Shown: piece by piece, positions 27,613 through 36,055 of the stretch
How positions within the stretch are numbered: position 1 is the first letter of the stretch
Layout: each line of letters begins with the position of its first letter
Assembly: GCF_002514735.1 (NCBI RefSeq)
Contig: NZ_NBWU01000005.1
Coordinates: forward strand, 372,001 to 436,000
Reading direction: 5' to 3'
Source: Sediminicola luteus
Lineage (GTDB): Bacteria > Bacteroidota > Bacteroidia > Flavobacteriales > Flavobacteriaceae
Length of the DNA stretch: 64,000 bases
The notes under the pieces: model-generated
Database searches by the model: none
Seen by the model: the letters and a program-made list of their open reading frames with translations, nothing else
Told to the model about the DNA's origin: nothing
Program-made: the position numbers and the translations under genes

Positions 27613-28231
27613 GCCCGTCGCGTATGGGTAGTAATACGGTTTCCAGACCAGGGTGCTCCTTTAGCATGCGATTATACTCCAAAAGGGTCTGGGTGGCCTT
27701 GTCTTTTTGGGACACGGGCTCTACTACCTTGCCGGTCCAGAGTACGTTGTCACTCATAATAATACCGCCTTTGTTCATTTTTGGGAATACCGCCTCAAAA
27801 TATTCTAGATAACTTTTCTTTTCGGCATCTATAAAGGCGAGGTCAAAAGTCAGGTCTAATTCGGGTACAATACGCTGGGCTTCGCCAATATGTTGGTGTA
27901 TTTGTTTACCATAGGTACTTCGGTCAAAATACCGGCGCTGCATATCGTAAAGTTCTTCATTAATATCAATGGTGTGTAACTCACCCTCCTCTTGTAGGCC
28001 TTCTGCTAAACAGAGGGCGGAATAGCCGGTATAGGTGCCTATTTCCAAAATGTGTTTCGGTCGTATCAATTTAGAAAGCAAAGCCAAGACCCTACCTTGA
28101 AAATGTCCGGTTATCATTCGGGGTTGTACCACCTTCATATGGGTTTCCCGGGTAAGTTCGCTGAGTAATTCCGGTTCGTTTTCTGAATGCTCTGCAATAT
28201 AGGCTTCCAGTATTGGCGATAAAAAATGCAT
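27590..28231 (-). CDS. SAM-dependent O-methyltransferase (catechol/caffeoyl-CoA type)
   Basis: 213 residues. The SAM site is visible as ILEIGTYTGYSALCLAEGL, the acidic ribose contact as LHTIDINEE, and the metal-binding loop as LAFIDAEKKSYLEYFE ... GGIIMSDNVLWTGKV. This is the class I, Mg-dependent O-methyltransferase family that acts on catechol-like substrates; the physiological substrate is unknown. It overlaps the PAP2 gene tail to tail. A TAnnTTTG element lies 29-36 bases ahead of the start. Confidence 0.92.
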   Translation of the reverse strand: MHFLSPILEAYIAEHSENEPELLSELTRETHMKVVQPRMITGHFQGRVLALLSKLIRPKHILEIGTYTGYSALCLAEGLQEEGELHTIDINEELYDMQRRYFDRSTYGKQIHQHIGEAQRIVPELDLTFDLAFIDAEKKSYLEYFEAVFPKMNKGGIIMSDNVLWTGKVVEPVSQKDKATQTLLEYNRMLKEHPGLETVLLPIRDGLTLSRVL

Positions 28232-28259
28232 ATGAAACAGCTTTAGGTCTTCTGTCTTG

Positions 28260-28267
28260 CAAAAATA
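28260..28267 (-). promoter_or_regulatory. Candidate -7 element before the O-methyltransferase
   Basis: The minus strand reads TATTTTTG, matching TAnnTTTG, which would give a leader of about 20 bases. No clear -33 TTG is present. Confidence 0.4.
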
Positions 28268-28370
28268 ACAATTGAGCGGGCTTTATATTTTCCGTAACTA
28301 ATCAGTATCTCCAATTTTGAAGCGAGAAGCTGGTATTTTGGGTTATGCCGCAGTATTTTTTTAAGGGGCA

Positions 28371-28392
28371 CCCGCCTGCCGGTCGGGCAGGT
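28371..28392. repeat. Interspersed REP-like palindrome, copy 1
   Basis: A CCTGCC stem, five-base loop GGTCG and GGCAGG make a GC-rich hairpin in an otherwise AT-rich intergenic gap. The surrounding 22 bases recur with one change at 35870-35891. It is probably a dispersed non-coding element. Confidence 0.6.
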
Positions 28393-28506
28393 AGCACCGC
28401 TATGTGAGAAATAAAATACAAAGGCAAGATCCTAAAGACCGCATCGTAGCCAAAAGTGTGGGGTGCTGAATAGTTACTATTTTCCGAATTGCAGACCAAA
28501 GATCCT

Positions 28507-28514
28507 TATTTTTG
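28507..28514 (+). promoter_or_regulatory. Candidate -7 element before kynureninase
   Basis: TATTTTTG matches TAnnTTTG, 17 bases before the ATG at 28531. A TTG at 28489-28491 is 15 bases upstream, slightly short for the -33 element. Confidence 0.45.
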
Positions 28515-28530
28515 AAAAAAATCGCCCGAT

Positions 28531-29808
28531 ATGCATTTCGAGAACAGCTTGACTTTTGCCCAAAATTTGGATGCCCAAGATGCCCTGGGTAAATACCGTG
28601 AGGCTTTTCATTTTCCGAAGGTCAATGGAAAACAAACCATTTATTTTACGGGGAACTCTTTGGGATTGCAGCCCAAGAACAGTCAAGGTTTTGTGGATGC
28701 CATTATGGAAGATTGGCGTAATCTGGCGGTTGAAGGCCATTTTTATGCCGAAAAACCTTGGTGGGACTATCACGAAAGACTTATTCCGAGCTTGGCCAAA
28801 GTGGTAGGTGGTAAGCCCGAAGAGGTGAGTGTGATGAACACGCTTACCGTAAACCTGCATATGTTGATGGTATCTTTCTATAGGCCTACCAAGCAACGTT
28901 ATAAGATCCTTTGTGAGGAAAAAGCATTTCCGTCAGATCAATATATGCTTAAAAGCCAGCTTAAAGTGCACGGTTTAGATCCAGACGAGGCTTTGATTGA
29001 GGTAAAAAAGCCGGAAGGAAAACATCATTGGGAGACATCAGATTTTATAAACGCCATTGAACAGGCGGGCGACGAACTGGCCTTGGTTTTGATCGGGGGC
29101 GTAAATTACTACAATGGTCAAGTGCTCGATATGCAACGCATTACCGAGGCTGGCCAAAGGGTGGGTGCCAAAGTGGGCTGGGATCTGGCCCATGCCGCCG
29201 GTAATGTGGTTTTAAATTTACATGACTGGAATGTCGATTTTGCAGCTTGGTGTTCGTATAAGTATATGAATTCAGGGCCCGGAAATGCCTCGGGTATATT
29301 TGTGCATGAACGGCATTTAAACCAACCCGACATACCTCGTTTCGAAGGTTGGTGGGGAACCAAAAAAGAAACCCGTTTTTTAATGGCGCCCGAATTCGAT
29401 CCCACTCCAACTGCCGATGCCTGGCAATTGAGCAATCCACCGGTATTGGCCTTGGCTCCCTATTTGGCGGCTTTGGAGCTCTTTGAAGAGGTGGGTATGG
29501 AGGCCTTAATACAAAAGCGGGATGTGATTACGGCCTATCTTGAGTTTATTCTCACCGAAATAGATGCCCAAACCCCGGGCAATTTCGAAATCATTACGCC
29601 TAAAGACCGTGGGTGCCAGCTTTCGGTATTGTTACATGGGCAAGGACGGCCCCTGTTCGATTACTTGATGAAGGCCGGTGTTATCGTAGATTGGCGCGAG
29701 CCCAATGTAATTCGATTGGCCCCAGCGCCGTTTTATTGTTCCTATGAAGATATGTTCCGATTCGGACAAATACTCAAAGCAGGTATTTTGGAAACTTATG
29801 GGAAATAG
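28531..29808 (+). CDS. kynU: Kynureninase
   Basis: 425 residues. This PLP enzyme cleaves kynurenine or 3-hydroxykynurenine to (hydroxy)anthranilate and alanine. The PLP-binding lysine is Lys244 in WCSYKYMNSGPG; the aspartates and aromatic residues of the fold (YFTGNSLGLQP, WDLAHAAGN) match the family. With kynurenine 3-monooxygenase at 32488 on the same strand it supplies 3-hydroxyanthranilate for tryptophan breakdown or de novo NAD synthesis. The two genes are not adjacent: three genes, two of them on the other strand, lie between. 3-Hydroxyanthranilate dioxygenase is not in the window. Confidence 0.95.
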   Translation: MHFENSLTFAQNLDAQDALGKYREAFHFPKVNGKQTIYFTGNSLGLQPKNSQGFVDAIMEDWRNLAVEGHFYAEKPWWDYHERLIPSLAKVVGGKPEEVSVMNTLTVNLHMLMVSFYRPTKQRYKILCEEKAFPSDQYMLKSQLKVHGLDPDEALIEVKKPEGKHHWETSDFINAIEQAGDELALVLIGGVNYYNGQVLDMQRITEAGQRVGAKVGWDLAHAAGNVVLNLHDWNVDFAAWCSYKYMNSGPGNASGIFVHERHLNQPDIPRFEGWWGTKKETRFLMAPEFDPTPTADAWQLSNPPVLALAPYLAALELFEEVGMEALIQKRDVITAYLEFILTEIDAQTPGNFEIITPKDRGCQLSVLLHGQGRPLFDYLMKAGVIVDWREPNVIRLAPAPFYCSYEDMFRFGQILKAGILETYGK

Positions 29809-29873
29809 GGGGCTAAAAGTATGGAAAAGCCAATAGGAGTTTGATTCTGGAGTTTTTTATGGGAATTTCCACC

Positions 29874-31031
29874 TTAACGTAAATTGGTTTTTACCTTAAA
29901 CTCATTTGTTCCACTTACGAGTTGGTCTATAAAGGCCTGCATTTCTTGGGTCAACAACAAGCGGTTTTGGTTTTGCCAATAGGTAGGCTCATACGCATGC
30001 CTGATTTTAAAGAGGTCTTTATGAGCGTTTACGTTTTTCTTGACCTGAAAATCTGAAAAGGGGTCTGTGGTGTCGAGCAGGTATTCGGCTTCGTAAATGG
30101 TTTTAAAACTACGATCGGCATCGGTGCAGCTCACTGATCCTTTGCTTTTGGCATTTTTCAGATAGTATTTTTGGGTGGTTCGATCTAGGGCAAAGTAGAC
30201 GTCCAATTGATAGTTAAGGTCTTTGTAGAAAAGCCATTTGTTCTGGCGGTAGGGTTGGTCTAGCCCTTCCCGTAACAAATGAAATTCAAGTATGGCATGG
30301 TTTGCGGTATCGATCAAATAATGTCCGCTAATTTTTACTTCCGGATTTTCATTGATAAAATCCAGTTTAATATAATTTGAGCCTTCCAATGGTTTTTCGG
30401 TCAGTGTAAAACTAGGGCCTGTGGCGTTCATACGAACGAAACTGGTCAACAATTGGTAGAGGGTCGGGAACTTGAAATATATGTTTTGGCCATCGTCTTG
30501 AATTCCGGCTTTGCGCATCTGTTCTAGTTCTAAGGTAAAGTCCTTTTTGCCGAGTTCCATGCCTCGCCCGTAAATTAAAGTCTTACGTTTTAGCTTGCCT
30601 ACCATATCTTGTAGGCGTACCAGGGTGTCGTTTCTACGTAATACACTGCGAATGAAAAAGCGCTCCTTATGCGGAGTCATATCGTAGTTTTTGGCCATGG
30701 CCTTCTTAACTTGGGTCAACAAATCCTTGCCATTGGTTACGACTACCTCGTCAAGCTTTACCGCAATCGGTTCCAGGAATACGGTGTCGGGTACCTGACT
30801 TATTTGAAAACTACCTTTATGGTAGCCCTGCCTAAAAAAGAATAGGGAATCTAACTGGGTTTCTATACTAAACCTGCCCTCTTCATTACTTACCTGATGT
30901 TGTTTTTGGTTGTAGACCGAAACGAATTCAATGGGTGAGCCATCCTCTGCATCAAGAATAACACCCTCATGGTTTTGGGCCGAAACAGAAATCCCAAAGC
31001 TAACTGCAAGATAGCATAGAAAATAGCGCAT
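29874..31031 (-). CDS. Carboxypeptidase-regulatory-like outer-envelope protein
   Basis: 385 residues, signal peptide MRYFLCYLAVSFGISVSAQ. Residues 20-100 are a CarboxypepD_reg-like domain (HEGVILDAEDGSPIEFVSVYN ... GRFSIE ... LDEVVVTNG). The remainder (QVKKAMAKNYDMTPHKERFFIRSVLRRND ... ISGHYLIDTANHAILEF) resembles the periplasmic domain of flavobacterial proteins annotated only by this regulatory domain. No barrel is predicted. It is 53 bases behind the lipoprotein gene and on the same strand, so possibly co-transcribed. Specific function unknown. Confidence 0.75.
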   Translation of the reverse strand: MRYFLCYLAVSFGISVSAQNHEGVILDAEDGSPIEFVSVYNQKQHQVSNEEGRFSIETQLDSLFFFRQGYHKGSFQISQVPDTVFLEPIAVKLDEVVVTNGKDLLTQVKKAMAKNYDMTPHKERFFIRSVLRRNDTLVRLQDMVGKLKRKTLIYGRGMELGKKDFTLELEQMRKAGIQDDGQNIYFKFPTLYQLLTSFVRMNATGPSFTLTEKPLEGSNYIKLDFINENPEVKISGHYLIDTANHAILEFHLLREGLDQPYRQNKWLFYKDLNYQLDVYFALDRTTQKYYLKNAKSKGSVSCTDADRSFKTIYEAEYLLDTTDPFSDFQVKKNVNAHKDLFKIRHAYEPTYWQNQNRLLLTQEMQAFIDQLVSGTNEFKVKTNLR

Positions 31032-31084
31032 ACGATTGGTTTTCCAATAGCCATCAATTTATATACCAAAAATTCCAATGGTCA

Positions 31085-31783
31085 TTATTCCACTACGATA
31101 TCCGTAAAATAGAGATGAAAACTTCCGTCTTCATTTTTGTGGCTGGTGGCCAAATCTAACGGGCCGTAATTTTTATAGGCTTCCCAAGTGGTGGTTAAAG
31201 AGGCTTCCGGCTGGTTGCCCTTTCGGAAAACCCATTCCTTGATTTTTAAATCGGCATCTATAAACAAGTCGTAGGCATCACCAGGGGTATAGCCACCCTC
31301 AGATCCATATACCACGGTGAGTTTGTCCATAATTTCTCCACTTATGGGTGTCTTGGCACCTTTTTCAAAGGTATAGGTGTAGTTGCCTAGGTCCCAACTT
31401 AGGTTAAACGGCATCATTAGCCAGAATTTATCGTTAATAAAGCCGCCATTGGTCTTTTGGGCTATGGAATCCATGGCATTTCTTTGGTACACCAAAGTGT
31501 CTTGTGAGCTTTTGGCTGTTATGGTATTGGTTTTGGTATCCCAGATCCAGCGTCTTTCAAAGTGTGAATCGCCCCGATCTACATTAAAGGTGAACCCTAA
31601 TTTTTTAACCTTGTTCCATTGGCCAATTCCATTGGCTTGGGCTACTTTTTCCGGGTACTCGAGTGGGGCCGTTGTTTTTTTGGGAACAGCTTGCTCCGCT
31701 GAGGATGTAGTTGACTTAGCCTCTTTTTTTTCTTGGCAGCCTATAAAAAGTGTTATACTTAAAATAAAAAGGATTCGTTTCAT
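31085..31783 (-). CDS. Conserved lipoprotein of unknown function
   Basis: 232 residues. A type II signal (MKRILFILSITLFIGC) puts the acylated cysteine at position 16, followed by a low-complexity Lys/Glu/Ser/Thr linker to about residue 40. The globular part contains paired tryptophan motifs (GIGQWNKVKKLGFTFNVDR, ERRWIWDTKTN, YDLFIDADLKIKEWVF) typical of flavobacterial lipoproteins with no assigned role. It is divergent from clpP, whose promoter lies in the 86-base gap. Confidence 0.7.
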   Translation of the reverse strand: MKRILFILSITLFIGCQEKKEAKSTTSSAEQAVPKKTTAPLEYPEKVAQANGIGQWNKVKKLGFTFNVDRGDSHFERRWIWDTKTNTITAKSSQDTLVYQRNAMDSIAQKTNGGFINDKFWLMMPFNLSWDLGNYTYTFEKGAKTPISGEIMDKLTVVYGSEGGYTPGDAYDLFIDADLKIKEWVFRKGNQPEASLTTTWEAYKNYGPLDLATSHKNEDGSFHLYFTDIVVE

Positions 31784-31836
31784 TATTACGGTTTTCGTAA
31801 AGGGTTCGTAGCCCTTAAAAATAGGGCGAAAATCAT

Positions 31837-31844
31837 TACATTTG
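31837..31844 (+). promoter_or_regulatory. Candidate -7 element before the ClpP paralog
   Basis: TACATTTG matches TAnnTTTG and ends 25 bases before the TTG start at 31870. No TTG is seen at -33. Confidence 0.45.
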
Positions 31845-31869
31845 ATTTCATAAACCTAAAATTTCAATT

Positions 31870-32412
31870 TTGGAAAAAGGAAAGATCCAACATAAAATAG
31901 ATGAGCGCTTACTCGAAGAACGAAAAGTATTCCTATGGGGTATGGTAGACGACGATTCGGCCAAGCATGTGATCGATAGGTTGCTTTATCTCGATCTTCA
32001 GAATAACGAAGAGATTCAACTTATCATAAACAGTCCGGGAGGTTATGTTACCTCTGGTTTTGCCATTTACGATACCATTAAGGCGCTTAAAAGTCCGGTA
32101 TCTACCGTATGTTCCGGTTTAGCCGCTTCCATGGGGTCGCTTTTGTTATCGGTGGGTGCTAAAGGCCGTCGTTTTATACAGCCGCATGCCCAAGTAATGA
32201 TACACCAGCCTAGTGGTGGTGCGCAGGGTCAGGCCTCTAATATAGAGATTCAAGCTCGGGAAATTCTTAAGACCCGCGAGCTGAGTGCCCGTATCTTGGC
32301 CGATAATTGTGGTCAGGATTATGATAAGGTGCGAAAAGATTTCGATCGCGATTATTGGATGAACGCCCAAGAATCTTTGGATTACGGTATCGTTGACGGT
32401 ATTTTGGAGTAA
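31870..32412 (+). CDS. clpP: ATP-dependent Clp protease proteolytic subunit, paralog
   Basis: 180 residues from a TTG start; no in-frame ATG gives the conserved N-terminus, and the KIQ..ID.R.LEER opening is typical. The catalytic triad is complete: Ser87 in LAASMGS, His112 in MIHQPSGG, Asp161 in DFDRDYW. It forms the barrel that degrades unfolded proteins with a Clp ATPase. No clpX lies next to it, so this is probably the second, stand-alone ClpP of flavobacteria rather than the clpP-clpX copy. It ends at a hairpin terminator. Confidence 0.92.
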   Translation: MEKGKIQHKIDERLLEERKVFLWGMVDDDSAKHVIDRLLYLDLQNNEEIQLIINSPGGYVTSGFAIYDTIKALKSPVSTVCSGLAASMGSLLLSVGAKGRRFIQPHAQVMIHQPSGGAQGQASNIEIQAREILKTRELSARILADNCGQDYDKVRKDFDRDYWMNAQESLDYGIVDGILE

Positions 32413-32440
32413 ACATCGGTAATGAACGAAACAACTTTAG

Positions 32441-32468
32441 GGGCATACGTAGAGTAATGCCCTTTTTT
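32441..32468 (+). terminator. Terminator after clpP
   Basis: Stem GGGCAT / ATGCCC with a ten-base loop is followed by six T. It sits just before the kynurenine 3-monooxygenase start. Confidence 0.7.
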
Positions 32469-32487
32469 GTTCCCCAAAAACACAGAT

Positions 32488-33828
32488 ATGCCAGCTACAA
32501 AAAATATTGCCATTATTGGGTCCGGACTCGTGGGTTCGCTTTTGGCCATATACCTTCGAAAACGAAACCATAAGGTAACCGTCTTTGATCGCCGCCCCGA
32601 TATTCGCACGATTAAGTTCTCGGGTCGTTCTATAAACCTGGCCTTAAGTAATAGGGGGTGGAGTGCTTTGGAAAAGGTGGGAATAGCCGATGCTATTAGA
32701 GAGATCGGTATTCCTTTACATCAACGCGCCCTGCATGTTGTTGGTAAACCCGAATATTATCAAAAATATGGTGTGGAAGGTGAGGCCATTTGGTCTATTT
32801 CGCGTGGGGTGCTCAATAAAAAGATGATCGATCTGGCAGAAGCGGCCGGGGCCGAATTCCGTTTTAATGAAAAGGTGTGGGACGTAGATCTGCCCGAGGC
32901 TACCATCTATACCGGGGAATCGGAAAAGGGGGAGTGGAAAGCTTACGGTTTTGACCATGTTTTTGGTTGCGATGGAGCCTTTTCAAGGGTACGCCATAAA
33001 ATGCAACGACGCTCCCGTTTCAATTATTCCCAACATTTTGTAGATGTAGGCTATAAAGAGTTGACCATACCGGCCAATGCCGATGGCAGCCATAAATTGG
33101 ATAAGAATTCGTTTCATATTTGGCCTAGGGGCAAGTTTATGCTCATTGCCATGGCCAATTTAGATGGTAGTTTTACCTGTACTTTGTTCTTGCCCTTTGA
33201 AGGGGAGGTTTCATTCGAGAAAATTAAAACCGAACAAGATGCCAAGGATTTCTTTACGGCCTATTTTCCGAATGTCATGGACGATATCGAAAACCTGACT
33301 CAGGATTTCTTTTCGAATCCGACCTCGGCCTTGGTGACCATGAAGTGTTTTCCTTGGACCTATTGGGATAAGGTGGCCTTGGTGGGCGATGCGGCCCATG
33401 CTATCGTACCTTTTTATGGCCAGGGTATGAATGCCGGTTTTGAAGACATTTCGGTTTTGGATAATCTAATGGAGGAATTTGGTGCCGATTGGGACGGGCT
33501 TTTTAGGGCTTATGAAACTAGTCGTAAACCCAATGCCGATGCCATTGCCGAACTCAGTTACCGCAATTTTATGGAGATGAGCCAAAAAACGGCGGATCCC
33601 CTTTTTCTGTTGCAAAAGAAAATAGAACGCAAGTTTGCCGATACCTATCCCGAAAAATGGGTGCCCGTATACAGTCGGGTAACCTTTTCGGATAGGCCCT
33701 ATGCCGAGGCCTTGGCCATTGGCGATGCCCAAGAGGCGATTATGCAGGGTATTATGCAGCGCCCCGATATTACCGAAAACTGGGATAGTCCCGAAATAAT
33801 GCAAGCCATTTATGAGGCTTTGGGGTAA
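32488..33828 (+). CDS. kmo: Kynurenine 3-monooxygenase (FAD-dependent)
   Basis: 446 residues from the ATG at 32488 (MPATKNIAIIGSG). It hydroxylates kynurenine to 3-hydroxykynurenine with NADPH and O2. Visible are the Rossmann GSGLVGSLLAIYLRKRNHKVTVFDRR, the RSINLALSNRGW substrate region and the second FAD motif GDAAHAIVPFYGQGMNAGFED. It acts in the same pathway as the kynureninase at 28531. It starts 20 bases behind the clpP terminator, and I see no TAnnTTTG box in that gap. It is convergent with the coiled-coil protein gene; a bidirectional terminator separates them. Confidence 0.95.
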   Translation: MPATKNIAIIGSGLVGSLLAIYLRKRNHKVTVFDRRPDIRTIKFSGRSINLALSNRGWSALEKVGIADAIREIGIPLHQRALHVVGKPEYYQKYGVEGEAIWSISRGVLNKKMIDLAEAAGAEFRFNEKVWDVDLPEATIYTGESEKGEWKAYGFDHVFGCDGAFSRVRHKMQRRSRFNYSQHFVDVGYKELTIPANADGSHKLDKNSFHIWPRGKFMLIAMANLDGSFTCTLFLPFEGEVSFEKIKTEQDAKDFFTAYFPNVMDDIENLTQDFFSNPTSALVTMKCFPWTYWDKVALVGDAAHAIVPFYGQGMNAGFEDISVLDNLMEEFGADWDGLFRAYETSRKPNADAIAELSYRNFMEMSQKTADPLFLLQKKIERKFADTYPEKWVPVYSRVTFSDRPYAEALAIGDAQEAIMQGIMQRPDITENWDSPEIMQAIYEALG

Positions 33829-33885
33829 TCTAACCATAGGTTTGTTTTTAGGGCTCTGAAAAATAAGGTCAACACATATCGCATA

Positions 33886-33920
33886 AAAAAAAAGCCACGA
33901 TTTTATCGTGGCTTCTCTTT
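33886..33920. terminator. Bidirectional terminator
   Basis: A nine-base stem AGCCACGAT / ATCGTGGCT with a TTT loop is flanked by A8 on the left and a T-rich run on the right. It therefore can stop both the monooxygenase and the convergent coiled-coil gene. Confidence 0.9.
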
Positions 33921-33940
33921 TTTATTGGGAATGGAATTTT

Positions 33941-34726
33941 CTATTTGCTGTACTTAGCAAATAATTTTTCCATTTTTTCGATTTCTTCCTCAGCAAGGGT
34001 AGGATCTACCAAGATACGACCACTGTGCTCGTCGGTAACGATCTTTTTTCTACTGGCGATTTCAACCTGTACCTGCGGTGGAATGGTAAAGAAAGATCCA
34101 CCGGAAGCACCTCTTTCAATTGGTACTACGGCCAAACCGTTCTTTACATTGGTACGGATACGGTCGTAAGCCTTTACCAAACGCTCTTCGATATTGCCTT
34201 TGAACTCCGCAGATTTTTCGATCAAAACCTCTTCTTCTTTCTCGGTCTCGGCCAAAATATCGTTCAACTCGCCTTTTTTGTGCTTTAAGTGGCTCTCCCT
34301 TTCAGAAAGATGTTCTTTAGTTTGGGAAATCACTTGTTTTTTCTGCTCGATCTGGGCTTTGAACTCTTTTATGTTCTTTTCGGCCAATTGAATCTCCAGT
34401 TCTTGGTATTCTACCTCTTTAGATAAAGAGTTGAATTCACGGCTGTTTCGAACGTTCTTTTGCTGCTCGGCATATTTCTTGATCAAGGCCTTGGCCTCTT
34501 CGATCAAATTCTTTTTGGCACCGATCTCGTAGTTGATGGTCTCAACATCGGTCTTCAATTTATCCATACGGGTCTTAAGACCTAGTACTTCATCCTCAAG
34601 GTCTTGAACCTCCAAAGGCAACTCACCACGAACATTCCTAATCTGGTCGATACGCGAATCGATCAGTTGTAAATCATATAATGCCCTAAGCTTGTCCTCT
34701 ATGGTCGCTTCCTTTTTCTTTGCCAT
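33941..34726 (-). CDS. Coiled-coil protein with degenerate zinc-ribbon (CT398/HP0958-like)
   Basis: 261 residues. Residues 10-190 are a long antiparallel-type coiled coil rich in Lys and Glu. The C-terminal ~60 residues align with the zf-RING_7 zinc ribbon (FFTIPPQVQVEIASRKKI.TDEHSGRILVDP), but the four metal-binding cysteines are gone: GASGGS replaces C-G-x-C and DEHSGR replaces CExCGR. The proline-glutamine core and the GRIL signature remain. Relatives act as flagellar, secretion or RNA-related chaperones; role here unknown. It starts 2 bases behind the stop of the Nif3-like gene, so the two are one operon. Confidence 0.8.
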   Translation of the reverse strand: MAKKKEATIEDKLRALYDLQLIDSRIDQIRNVRGELPLEVQDLEDEVLGLKTRMDKLKTDVETINYEIGAKKNLIEEAKALIKKYAEQQKNVRNSREFNSLSKEVEYQELEIQLAEKNIKEFKAQIEQKKQVISQTKEHLSERESHLKHKKGELNDILAETEKEEEVLIEKSAEFKGNIEERLVKAYDRIRTNVKNGLAVVPIERGASGGSFFTIPPQVQVEIASRKKIVTDEHSGRILVDPTLAEEEIEKMEKLFAKYSK

Positions 34727-34728
34727 AC

Positions 34729-35823
34729 TTATGAATAATTGATGGGATTCGTTTTACTTTGCGATAAACAGACTGCAAAATTAGGAATTTTTTTCGTAAG
34801 ATAATCGACCAATAGGTTTTTTGTAAACTGCTCGGTTTCATAATGTCCGATGTCCATCAAAACCATTTTTCCTTCAGCTTCATAAAATTGATGATACTTT
34901 AGGTCGGCCGTAACGAAAACATCGGCTCCAACAGCTTTAGCCGCTCCTATGGCAAAAGAACCACTACCGCCCAATACCGCAATGCGTTTTACGGGCTTAC
35001 CTAATAGGTCGGAATGCCGTACACAACTTGCGTTCATTTGGTCTTTTAAAAGGTCAATGCATGCTTTTTCTGAAATGGTTTCGGGTAATTCGCCGTACAT
35101 ACCCATACCAATATGTTGGTTGGTGTTCTCCAAGCTTGTAATCTCATAGGCCACTTCTTCATAGGGGTGGGCTTTAAACAAGGCTTGGGTTACTTGCGAT
35201 TGCACCATTTTTTCAAAAGTGATCTGTAGCTGGGTCTCTCCTTCAAGATGTAGTTGACCAGGTTCACCCAAAGTTGGATTGGCCCCGGCTTCCGCTAAAA
35301 AACTTCCGGTGCCAGAATGGGTAAAACTGCAATGGCTATAGTTACCGATATTTCCGGCCCCGGCTTCGAATAGCGCTGTACGCACTTGTTCCAGATGGGC
35401 ATGGGGCACATAGGTGGTCAGTTTTTTTATGGTTCCTTTTTGGGGAATGAGTACCTTAAGATTTTCCAAGCCCAATCGTTCACATATTTTAGCATTGACG
35501 CCCGAAAAACAATTGTCCAAGGCGGTATGCATGCTGTAGATGGCGATATTGTTTTGAATAGCCTTGATTACCACCCGCTCCACATAGGTGCGCCCGGTTA
35601 GTTTCTTTAAACCCGAAAACACGATAGGATGAAAGCTAACGATAAGGTTGCAGTTCTTTTCTATGGCCTCGTCCACCACATTTTCCAAAGTGTCCAGGGT
35701 CACCAAGACCCCACTTACGGTTTGGTTGGGTGAGCCTACCAGAAGGCCGACATTGTCAAAACCTTCGGCATAGGTTAAAGGGGCCAATTCTTCCAATACG
35801 TTGGTAATATCTTGTACCGTCAT
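34729..35823 (-). CDS. Nif3-like dinuclear metal centre protein
   Basis: 364 residues, the long form of the family with a PII-like insertion in the middle (HLEQVRTALFEAGAGNIGNYSHCSF). Metal ligands are seen in SFHPIVFSGLKKL, MHTALDN and DIGHYETEQF. It is implicated in GTP cyclohydrolase I type 2 / tRNA or cofactor damage control, without a settled activity. It is the first gene of a two-gene operon with the coiled-coil protein, an order common in Bacteroidota. Confidence 0.92.
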   Translation of the reverse strand: MTVQDITNVLEELAPLTYAEGFDNVGLLVGSPNQTVSGVLVTLDTLENVVDEAIEKNCNLIVSFHPIVFSGLKKLTGRTYVERVVIKAIQNNIAIYSMHTALDNCFSGVNAKICERLGLENLKVLIPQKGTIKKLTTYVPHAHLEQVRTALFEAGAGNIGNYSHCSFTHSGTGSFLAEAGANPTLGEPGQLHLEGETQLQITFEKMVQSQVTQALFKAHPYEEVAYEITSLENTNQHIGMGMYGELPETISEKACIDLLKDQMNASCVRHSDLLGKPVKRIAVLGGSGSFAIGAAKAVGADVFVTADLKYHQFYEAEGKMVLMDIGHYETEQFTKNLLVDYLTKKIPNFAVCLSQSKTNPINYS

Positions 35824-35869
35824 TTAAGAGCCTGTTTAAGTTTTATCCTTTAGTTTTGTTATGGCTCTT

Positions 35870-35891
35870 CCCGCCTGCCGGACGGGCAGGT
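35870..35891. repeat. Interspersed REP-like palindrome, copy 2
   Basis: Same 22-base palindrome as 28371-28392, with GGACG instead of GGTCG in the loop. It lies just upstream of the Nif3-like gene, in the divergent gap before lpxK. Confidence 0.6.
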
Positions 35892-36055
35892 TCTTGCCAC
35901 TTTTCGTTATAAAAATACTCATTTGGCTCTGCCAATCTCCGTTTTTCAAGCCTCAATTGGCAAAAAAATAGCGAATAACTAATTCTAAAAACAAAATTTA
36001 AACAGGCTTTGTATCTTTCTTGGGTAACCAAAGATAAATATTATAATTTCGTTCT

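Noticed and set aside
28302-28499. Short minus-strand frame containing an RPAGG segment
   Set aside because: The segment comes from the REP-like palindrome; a similar false frame appears at the second copy near 35843-36031.
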